DNA from: Caldifarciminota bacterium
Lineage (GTDB): Bacteria > Hydrothermota > Tepidihabitantia > SM23-42
Assembly (NCBI GenBank): GCA_030671005.1
Contig: DAOVAN010000118.1
Span: forward strand, 1-5,000
DNA: 5,000 nt
Direction of reading: 5' to 3'
Position 1 is the first letter of the stretch. Each line of letters begins with the position of its first letter. Position numbers and translations under genes: made by a program. Below the pieces are notes generated by a model. The model had not been told where the DNA came from. It did no database searches and saw only the letters and a list, made by a program, of their open reading frames with translations. Shown in pieces: positions 1 to 5,000 of this stretch.

Positions 1-603
1 AATTGCCCTAATGGCGCGGTCATCGATGTTCCGTAAGAAAGAGGGATTCAATGTCCTGACGCAAGAGTGCGAGGCTATCACCGGTTTTTCAATAATGTCG
101 CAAACATCGAGTACGGTCCGCGTTGAGGCGTGCGATAGGTCTAAGATTACATCATATTTCTTCAGTTTCATCACATACTCTTTTCCCAATTTTGTCAGAC
201 CCCTCTTGTCCGAATCAATCGCCGAGCGCGCAAGCCGGTTAGAATTGTTCCAGGTCAACGTGAAAACCCGCACGCCCAAAGCATAGAGTGCTTCCACTTG
301 CTGAAAGACTGTATCAAATATGTGGCCACCCTCCACACCCAGTATGATGTTCACCTTATCATGTTTTATCTCACGATGACGCCTGACTATTTGCAAATAT
401 TCGCTATTGCTAATGCATTGAGTGGTTGATGCGATCAACCTAACTGCATCGACAAACGGGTATTTCGTCTGTGGATAAACAAAATGGGCAAATATCGCTC
501 CCAGGTAATTCTGCTTGTACAATTTTCTGGGCGTAATATGATTGAATTTCTGCTTTGCGATATTGTGAGGTGTATCACAGTGCAGGTCAAAAACAACATT
601 CAT
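1..603 (-). CDS. Membrane dipeptidase, peptidase family M19 (partial, C-terminus beyond the window)
   Basis: I translated this frame by hand. It runs open for 201 residues from an ATG at 603 to the left edge. It is a zinc dipeptidase of the renal dipeptidase family, which hydrolyses dipeptides, including D-residue-containing ones in bacteria. Motifs appear in family order: DLHCDT (residues 6-11, ligands H8 and D10), GVEGGH (89-94, bridging E91), LTWNNSN (116-122), GLTKLGKE (135-142), DLSHAS (155-160, ligand H158), SHSCVR (178-183, ligand H179) and RNIDD (191-195). All five expected metal ligands are present. Members usually have a little over 300 residues, so roughly the last third is missing only because the window ends. 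No signal peptide is visible, so the enzyme is probably cytoplasmic. The start lies 7 bases after the metallophosphatase stop, with a weak AGGA at 614-617, so the two are likely co-transcribed. The family assignment is very secure; the substrate is unknown. Confidence 0.95.
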   Translation of the reverse strand, partial: MNVVFDLHCDTPHNIAKQKFNHITPRKLYKQNYLGAIFAHFVYPQTKYPFVDAVRLIASTTQCISNSEYLQIVRRHREIKHDKVNIILGVEGGHIFDTVFQQVEALYALGVRVFTLTWNNSNRLARSAIDSDKRGLTKLGKEYVMKLKKYDVILDLSHASTRTVLDVCDIIEKPVIASHSCVRTLNPSFLRNIDDRAIRAI

Positions 604-610
604 GCTCACA

Positions 611-1678
611 TTATCCTGCTGTTTTACCGATTACAAGCTGGTCGAATACCGTACCATCAGGTTTTATCGCTTTCAGGATGAGCTTCTTGCCTAATATTCG
701 GATCAAACAGAAATGATACGTAGCCTCAGCATAAGCGAGCCACTCGCGGGTATCCACACCATACAAAAATGCGCTACCACCACCAGAGACGATGTATATG
801 ACTCCATTTATCTTCTCAGTCCGCTGGTAATTATGGTCGTGACCAGTAAAAGCAATATCTACATTATACTCTTCAAATAGATGTGACCACGCTTCACGAA
901 TGTGTCGTCGATCGCCATACCGGCCAGCCGAATATACAGGACGATGAAACACCACGAACAGCCAATCCAAGGATGAATCTTCGCGCGCCGCAGTCAACTC
1001 ACTAATAAGCCATTCGCGCTGAATCCCTTCAATATCAAACTCAGTATTCAGCACTATGAAACATGCGTTACCGTATTGTACCGAATAAAAAAACTCTGAA
1101 TCGGGCAGTGCAAAAAACGTGTCATACGGCCAATACGGCTTCTCATGATTACCGAGCGCCGGTAGGAAATGCTTGGTCTGGAGCAGCGTATCTGTAACAT
1201 TGAAGAATACCCGCCACTGATCCGGATTGTCACCGTCCTGCACCAGATCGCCGGTGTGTATCAAAAATTCGAAATCATAAGATGCTATCCTATTGATGAC
1301 TGACTGATGTATTGATGAGTCACCGCGCGTATCACCATAAACAACGAAGGAAAAAGAATCGGATTGTAGCGGAAAGGTATGAAACGTCTCCATATCACCA
1401 TGAGGCAGAACGCGATAGAAATACTGAGTGCCGGGAAGCAAACCCTCGAGTCTGATATGATGGTTGTTACGTACGCCCGCAATTCTTACGGTATCCTCTA
1501 AGCCTGGAGTTAAACCGTAAGCAACCACCGTGGATGCCATATCCTTTGTGTTCCAATTTATGTTAATCGAACTGGTCGGAGACGATGTCGGTGTCAAATA
1601 AGGTTTGCTATTGAAAGGCTCAAACCCAGAAGCGTGAACAAGCGCAAACAAGAAACAAGTAAGAGTGAGAGTTTTCAT
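611..1678 (-). CDS. Secreted calcineurin-like metallophosphoesterase with purple acid phosphatase-type N-terminal domain
   Basis: The 355-residue protein opens with a short signal peptide (about residues 1-17, ending near VHAS), so it should be exported. Residues about 25-103 look like the fibronectin-III-like N-terminal domain of purple acid phosphatases (YGLTPG, then LEGLLPGTQYFYRV). The catalytic domain then shows the full dinuclear-metal set: GDTRGD (115-120), GDLVQDG (143-149), GNHE (176-179), FHRPVYS (244-250) and GHDHNYQRT (279-287). These residues support a phosphomonoesterase or phosphodiesterase, with unknown substrate. The first block lacks the tyrosine that ligates iron in true purple acid phosphatases, so that name is best avoided. 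The ATG at 1678 has no Shine-Dalgarno site but sits just downstream of a strong promoter, and it is the only start that gives a proper signal peptide. The M19 dipeptidase gene follows after 7 bases. Confidence 0.93.
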   Translation of the reverse strand: MKTLTLTCFLFALVHASGFEPFNSKPYLTPTSSPTSSININWNTKDMASTVVAYGLTPGLEDTVRIAGVRNNHHIRLEGLLPGTQYFYRVLPHGDMETFHTFPLQSDSFSFVVYGDTRGDSSIHQSVINRIASYDFEFLIHTGDLVQDGDNPDQWRVFFNVTDTLLQTKHFLPALGNHEKPYWPYDTFFALPDSEFFYSVQYGNACFIVLNTEFDIEGIQREWLISELTAAREDSSLDWLFVVFHRPVYSAGRYGDRRHIREAWSHLFEEYNVDIAFTGHDHNYQRTEKINGVIYIVSGGGSAFLYGVDTREWLAYAEATYHFCLIRILGKKLILKAIKPDGTVFDQLVIGKTAG

Positions 1679-1850
1679 CTATTAGGTTTCATTATAACGA
1701 AATTCCGAAATGCGTCAATGGAATCGCCCGCCGTTCCTTAAGTACGGGCAGATCATATTCCATGCACCAATAGAAACGAACCACCACCCCTCCACGTGCA
1801 GTGCACCACCGATCAATGGACTGGTCTGAAATTGTCAATCTGTTGAGGAG
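1679..1850. other. Intergenic region between the two transcription units
   Basis: This gap of 172 bases has no credible gene on either strand. Positions 1723-1812 are locally G+C-rich (about 56% by hand count) and strongly C-rich on the plus strand. An odd-centred palindrome of 11 bases (GTGCACTGCAC on the minus strand) lies near 1796-1806. Downstream (minus strand) is an imperfect dyad, GCCCGT with ACGGCGGGC, around 1729-1752, but no T-tract follows it, so I do not call a terminator. An 8-base direct repeat (TCAATGGA on the plus strand) occurs at 1715-1722 and 1813-1820, bracketing the G+C-rich block; the left copy overlaps the -35 box. Confidence 0.6.
1691..1718 (-). promoter_or_regulatory. 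Sigma70-type promoter for the metallophosphatase-dipeptidase unit
   Basis: On the minus strand a TTGACG -35 box (1718-1713) is followed, after a 16-base spacer, by a perfect TATAAT -10 box (1696-1691). Transcription would be expected to start about 6-8 bases beyond the -10 box, near 1683-1685. That leaves only about 5-7 bases before the ATG at 1678. The bases in between (GAAACCTAATAG) contain no Shine-Dalgarno sequence, so the message is predicted to be leaderless or nearly so. The boxes are seen directly; the start site is inferred. Confidence 0.75.
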
Positions 1851-2003
1851 TTAGCAGACTATTATGTTGTACAATACAATTAATATGAGAAGCATTACGA
1901 AAACACCAGGGCCAACGAAACGAAAAGGCTTCGGATGTTTCCTTCTTGGAATGAGACGTCCTTCCTTGTATTCATACTTTCTTTTCTTTATATCTATCTC
2001 CAT
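1851..2003 (-). CDS. Small single-pass membrane protein, 50 residues, unknown function
   Basis: This short frame runs from an ATG at 2003 to a TAA at 1851-1853. The product has a highly basic N-terminal half (KKRK at residues 6-9, RRKHPKP at 20-26) and a hydrophobic C-terminal half (about residues 29-50, including VMLLILIVLYNIIV) long enough for one transmembrane helix. By the positive-inside rule, the N-terminus should face the cytoplasm. A strong Shine-Dalgarno site (GGAGGAGG, 2020-2013) sits 9 bases before the ATG and lies inside the last codons of dacB, and only 4 bases separate the dacB stop from this start. Translation is therefore probably coupled to dacB. I do not recognise a family. 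The ribosome site, spacing and clean soluble-plus-helix layout argue for a real gene rather than chance, but conservation cannot be judged here. Confidence 0.72.
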   Translation of the reverse strand: MEIDIKKRKYEYKEGRLIPRRKHPKPFRFVGPGVFVMLLILIVLYNIIVC

Positions 2004-2007
2004 GCTG

Positions 2008-3372
2008 TTATGCCTCCTCCAAGAATGCTTTCAATTCCTTCAATATATCTTCCTGAATTTTCTCAATCTTCTTACGGGGACACACAAAATTATTGAACAT
2101 CATAGAGAAACAATAGTTCTGGTTATTCAATTTTAGATAACCAGAAAGACAAGATATCGCATCCAGGGTTCCCGTCTTGGCTCGCATGACACCACTGATA
2201 CTATTGAACCTGTTTTCCAATGTGCCTTGCCCAGGACCAGCCATCAGTTCATAAAACCCATCAAACAACTTAGAATGATACATATAGCGCAGTACAAGCA
2301 TTATGTTATATGGAGAAATCAGGTTGTATCGAGACAAACCAGAGCCATCATACAATTCAACAAGACTCGTGTCGGCGCCGCAACGTCTCAAAAACTCTTT
2401 AACTATTGATACCCCGGCCCTGAAACTGCCTTCTTTCAGATAGTGAGAACCCAGCGTTTTGAGAACTGCCTCGGCATAGAGATTAACGCTCTCCATATTT
2501 ATCTCTTTGATTATGTCAGACAGTGACACCGAGAGTATTGAGTCAATAATGATGTAATCTGAACCCCTTTCGTAAATACTGAAATCTGCGCCCCTGATGC
2601 ACCGGCCACTGAACTCAATATTGGATTCACTCAACCTCTCCTTGAGATACTGCCCCACAAACATGGCCGGGTCCTTCACCGCGACCTCGATATTTCTCGT
2701 GTGATTAAAACCTATGCCACCATCAACGTAGATTGTGTTCTCATCGGGCGGGCGGAAGATGATGATGCTATCGTCACCCGGTTTCGTGATCATCGTGTTG
2801 ATGAGCTTAACATACGCGGTAAGCGGCTCAATGGACACGTCTGCATACGCCCCCAATCTTGTTGCCTCAATGCGAACATTCACAACGTTTCGGTTCATCG
2901 AAATCGCAGAAATCTCGGCTGCGTAGCGCGCGTCCAAGTAGTGCCAAGCCCAACCGATGGGCAATCTCTCTTGAGTGAAGTAACCGTCGATCAAAATGAT
3001 ATTGCCATCGATTCGAGATATGTCATGTTCTCGGATAGTCATAACGAACGCCTCCAAGTTCTCCAGGCTGAAGCTTGGATCACCGCCACCAATGACAATA
3101 AGATCGCCATGCAGTTCGCCTCCGTGCACTTCACCCTTGATCGCGAGCCGGGTCTTGAAACGAAAATCTGATCCGAGAAAGGTCAATGCAGCAGCACTGG
3201 TGACTATCTTGAGGTTAGAGGCAGGTACCATATTCTTCTGATAATTATTGGCATAGATGACGCTGTCTTCATCCAGGTTCAGCACAATCATACCAACATG
3301 GACATGTTCCAGCTCTGGCTGGCTCAGAATACTATCAATCGACAGAGAGGCAACCAAGAGTAGTATTAACAT
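2008..3372 (-). CDS. dacB: D-alanyl-D-alanine carboxypeptidase/endopeptidase, PBP4 type (peptidase S13)
   Basis: This penicillin-binding protein of low molecular mass acts outside the inner membrane. The family removes the terminal D-Ala of peptidoglycan stem peptides and cleaves cross-links. Counting from the ATG at 3372 (454 residues), an N-terminal hydrophobic signal (about 1-17) is followed by the serine-lysine catalytic pair in PASNLK (S52, K55). Next come FLGSDFRFKT (65-74), GDLIVIGGGDPSF (89-101, typical of S13), DGSGLSRYN (342-350, the SxN-region motif) and AKTGTL (398-403, the KTG box). Length fits the shorter PBP4 proteins. A TTG at 3381 in the same frame would add three residues, and a TGA stop directly precedes it. 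I prefer the ATG because GGGTGATT (3387-3380) is better spaced for it. The signal lacks the usual basic residues with either start. It lies 39 bases after the DUF177 gene and 4 bases before the small membrane protein. Confidence 0.95.
   Translation of the reverse strand: MLILLLVASLSIDSILSQPELEHVHVGMIVLNLDEDSVIYANNYQKNMVPASNLKIVTSAAALTFLGSDFRFKTRLAIKGEVHGGELHGDLIVIGGGDPSFSLENLEAFVMTIREHDISRIDGNIILIDGYFTQERLPIGWAWHYLDARYAAEISAISMNRNVVNVRIEATRLGAYADVSIEPLTAYVKLINTMITKPGDDSIIIFRPPDENTIYVDGGIGFNHTRNIEVAVKDPAMFVGQYLKERLSESNIEFSGRCIRGADFSIYERGSDYIIIDSILSVSLSDIIKEINMESVNLYAEAVLKTLGSHYLKEGSFRAGVSIVKEFLRRCGADTSLVELYDGSGLSRYNLISPYNIMLVLRYMYHSKLFDGFYELMAGPGQGTLENRFNSISGVMRAKTGTLDAISCLSGYLKLNNQNYCFSMMFNNFVCPRKKIEKIQEDILKELKAFLEEA
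2013..2020 (-). promoter_or_regulatory. Strong ribosome binding site for the 50-residue membrane protein
   Basis: GGAGGAGG on the minus strand ends 9 bases before the ATG at 2003. It is embedded in the final Glu-Glu-Ala codons of dacB, so ribosomes finishing dacB pass directly over it. It is the main evidence that the short downstream frame is translated. Confidence 0.75.
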
Positions 3373-3411
3373 ACTAAACAATCACCCAAACGGTTATCAC
3401 TTTCTCTTGCA

Positions 3412-3978
3412 TTATTCTGTGTGGGTTTTACTACCCTTTTTCCGTGAGGTATTTTTCTTTCTTTTGGACTCAGCAGTAAAAGGACCGACCTTCTCGATCT
3501 CGCACGCACACCGCTTCTTATTAAGATTCGCTCCGCAGACCGGACACAATCCCAAACAATCATCCTTACACAAAGAAGTAACCGGTTGCGATAAGATGAT
3601 CGCTTCACGTATACCTACGCGCAAGTCTATCTGAAAACCATCATAGAATACCTTATCAGCATCATGGGCTGCTAGTTCCACATTCTCAAGATGCATATAC
3701 GGATCCTCGCCCTCGAAATAAGCGAGATGCACCTCAACCTCGCAGTCACGTGCATACTTTCCTAAACAGCGCATGCAAATAGACTCACCGCGATAGGTGA
3801 CTCTGAAATCCGCCCTGATGCCGAGCGAAGACTTGTGCAGACCGACTTCCGCGTAAATTTTAGTTAATTTAAAGGTTTCCCCATCTAATTTGAGCTCCTT
3901 GGCGTTAAGCCCATAGAATTCATAAGCGTTCTGCTTTTCTAAATCCTTTATTTTAATTAGAAACTTTGATTTCTTTAT
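3412..3978 (-). CDS. DUF177/YceD family protein, 23S rRNA accumulation factor, with probable ATA start
   Basis: The C-terminal half carries the DUF177 signature: a CMRC pair (C68, C71 when counted from 3978) and a C-terminal cysteine cluster, CKDDCLGLCPVCGANLN (137-153) followed by CAC (157-159), ending in a lysine-rich tail. E. coli YceD and plant DUF177 homologues are needed for 23S rRNA accumulation or processing, so a cytoplasmic role in large-subunit biogenesis is expected. The first in-frame ATG (3774) would delete the N-terminal 68 residues. The conserved-looking frame continues upstream through SKFLIKIKDL with no in-frame ATG, GTG or TTG. An ATA at 3978 sits 8 bases after a strong AAGAAGGAG site and gives 188 residues, close to the usual family length. 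The upstream stop overlaps it as ATAA. No rpmF follows, unlike in many bacteria. The family is secure; the start is inferred. Confidence 0.88.
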   Translation of the reverse strand: MKKSKFLIKIKDLEKQNAYEFYGLNAKELKLDGETFKLTKIYAEVGLHKSSLGIRADFRVTYRGESICMRCLGKYARDCEVEVHLAYFEGEDPYMHLENVELAAHDADKVFYDGFQIDLRVGIREAIILSQPVTSLCKDDCLGLCPVCGANLNKKRCACEIEKVGPFTAESKRKKNTSRKKGSKTHTE

Positions 3979-5000
3979 GTTTTCAACTCCTTCTTGCGTG
4001 CGGCTGGGAACAGTATGTTGTTCAGTATCAAACGATACCCGGGCGAGTTTCTGTGCAGATTGAGATCAGTTGGAGGATCACCTACAAAGTGCTGATAATC
4101 TTCAGGGTCATGACCGGCAAGATAAGTGAACGTACCCTTTCCGTAATCACCATGCAGATACTTGACTTCTTCAGTACCTGCCACGTCGCCAAGAATCAGT
4201 ACCGATACCTTGATCGTATTCCTTCTGAACCCGGAACATTGGCCTAAGAATTCCTTAACCAACGATGTATGATTCTGCACGAGCATGCACGGCACAGGGT
4301 CAAATTTGGCCGAAAAATCAAACAACGATATGTAGGTGTTGGGACCCCTAGTACTTGCTTCCATCGTAACATCAATGGTAGAGTGTTCATACACTAAAGG
4401 ATCAAGCACGAGTTTAAAATTCTCAAAAGCAAAACATTGAAGATAATTGAGGTTGGCATTTGCCCCACGGTCGAATGGATCACCATCAAATATGTCATGA
4501 CAGATATCAATCGCCTGCGCTGCCAATGCGATTTCATAGGTATCACAAGCTGAACACATCGAAAAAACAAAACCACCCTGCGCGATGTATTCTTTGATTA
4601 TCAAGGCCACGGCAAGTTTCATATGGGAAACCTTAGAGAAACCCAGACGCTGTGCCATCTCTTCGTTCATACGCACGGCTTCTTTATACCATTCGTTCTG
4701 ACGCTGATTAGCATAGAACTTTCCGTACTGACCAGTGAAATCCTCATGGTGTAGATGCAGCCAGTCATATTTCACGAGTACGCCACCCAGGACATCCTCA
4801 TCCCATATCTGGTCATAGGGAACACCTGCATATTCCAGCGCCAGTGTAACCGCATCATCCCACGGTTCAAAACTCTCAGGTATATACACCGCAATTTTGG
4901 GTGCTTTCTCCAGGAGCACGGTCTCCATATTGTTTTCCTCAATGGTCTGATAAATCTGTAACACCTCAGCCGCGGGCACGATCTCCCAGCGCACCCCATT
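3975..5000 (-). CDS. Conserved protein of the family often labelled 'asparagine synthetase B'; GATase1-like fold suspected (partial, N-terminus beyond the window)
   Basis: The frame is open from the right edge to a TAA at 3977-3975, giving 341 visible residues. From memory it matches a conserved Bacteroidota-type family labelled asparagine synthetase B: DWLHLHHEDFTGQYGKFY (fragment residues 79-96), GFSKVS (120-125), MCSACD (148-153), GHDPEDYQH (296-304) and NSPGYRLILNNILFPA (318-333). No N-terminal glutaminase cysteine or ATP-pyrophosphatase loop is visible, so the asparagine synthetase label looks unfounded. The pattern of an IAVYIP strand, a helix, a YDWLHLHH strand and a later GGFVFSMCSA turn resembles class I glutamine-amidotransferase-like domains, with C149 as a possible nucleophile. 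That fold is my inference. A GTG at 4994 could be read as a start, but residues upstream of it continue the family alignment, so the true start lies outside. The stop overlaps the DUF177 start. Confidence 0.82.
   Translation of the reverse strand, partial: NGVRWEIVPAAEVLQIYQTIEENNMETVLLEKAPKIAVYIPESFEPWDDAVTLALEYAGVPYDQIWDEDVLGGVLVKYDWLHLHHEDFTGQYGKFYANQRQNEWYKEAVRMNEEMAQRLGFSKVSHMKLAVALIIKEYIAQGGFVFSMCSACDTYEIALAAQAIDICHDIFDGDPFDRGANANLNYLQCFAFENFKLVLDPLVYEHSTIDVTMEASTRGPNTYISLFDFSAKFDPVPCMLVQNHTSLVKEFLGQCSGFRRNTIKVSVLILGDVAGTEEVKYLHGDYGKGTFTYLAGHDPEDYQHFVGDPPTDLNLHRNSPGYRLILNNILFPAARKKELKT
3987..3995 (-). promoter_or_regulatory. Ribosome binding site that decides the ATA start of the DUF177 gene
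   Basis: AAGAAGGAG on the minus strand (3995-3987) is followed by the 8-base spacer TTGAAAAC and then ATA at 3978-3976. It lies inside the Lys-Lys-Glu codons at the end of the upstream gene. No other in-frame codon in the vicinity has both a suitable spacing and a usual initiation identity. Confidence 0.75.

Noticed and set aside
11..286. Open frame of 91 residues on the plus strand at the left edge.
   Set aside because: It is antisense to the M19 dipeptidase reading frame, whose motifs continue through this stretch.
1729..1752. Imperfect dyad resembling a rho-independent terminator.
   Set aside because: The stem needs a bulge and the sequence that follows on the minus strand (GATTCCATTG) has no run of T.
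1833..1838. A perfect TTGACA -35-like hexamer on the minus strand.
   Set aside because: No TATAAT-like sequence occurs at a 15-19 base spacing; the corresponding position reads TGATCG.
1864..2136. Open frame of 90 residues on the plus strand across the small membrane protein and the end of dacB.
   Set aside because: It is antisense to two better supported genes and has no Shine-Dalgarno sequence.
2701..3171. Open frame of 156 residues on the plus strand.
   Set aside because: It lies antisense to the well-supported dacB gene, has no ribosome site and shows no recognisable motif.
3412..3774. A short 120-residue version of the DUF177 protein starting at the ATG at 3774.
   Set aside because: That ATG is the Met inside the conserved CMRC motif and would remove the N-terminal domain; the frame continues upstream to a Shine-Dalgarno-preceded ATA.
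3975..4994. A complete gene starting at the GTG at 4994.
   Set aside because: The residues before and after the GTG align with the middle of the family, and no ribosome site can be seen; the gene is cut by the window edge.

Overview
The window is a bacterial chromosomal segment of moderate G+C content with every recognisable gene on the minus strand, so it is read here from the right edge to the left. Canonical Shine-Dalgarno sites, a sigma70-type promoter, secreted proteins and a PBP4-type peptidoglycan hydrolase point to a bacterium with a murein wall. The rightmost gene belongs to a conserved family I know mainly from Bacteroidota and related FCB-type genomes, so an uncultured lineage near that group is a reasonable guess, but the sequence does not fix the taxon. 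All four complete stops plus the stop of the right-edge gene are TAA, and the standard genetic code fits.

Right half, 5000 to 1851, looks like one tightly packed transcription unit. It starts with the C-terminal part of a conserved protein often labelled 'asparagine synthetase B', although it shows no asparagine synthetase domains and looks like a class I glutamine-amidotransferase-like fold. Next is a DUF177/YceD protein linked to 23S rRNA and the large ribosomal subunit. Its only convincing start is an ATA codon that overlaps the upstream stop (ATAA) behind a textbook Shine-Dalgarno site. After it come a secreted D-alanyl-D-alanine carboxypeptidase/endopeptidase of family S13 (PBP4, dacB-type) and a 50-residue, single-helix membrane protein that starts 4 bases after the dacB stop with a strong ribosome binding site.

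A noncoding gap of about 170 bases (1679-1850) follows. It holds a locally G+C-rich block and, at its downstream end, a near-consensus promoter placed so close to the next ATG that the transcript should be almost leaderless.

Left half, 1678 to 1, is a second transcription unit. It encodes a secreted calcineurin-like metallophosphatase with an N-terminal fibronectin-III-like domain of the purple acid phosphatase type. Seven bases later comes a zinc membrane dipeptidase (peptidase M19), cut by the left edge of the window. The two units share an envelope and peptide-turnover flavour (murein endopeptidase, dipeptidase, secreted phosphatase), but no specific pathway can be demonstrated from the window alone. 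I see no RNA genes, CRISPR array, insertion sequence or phage gene.
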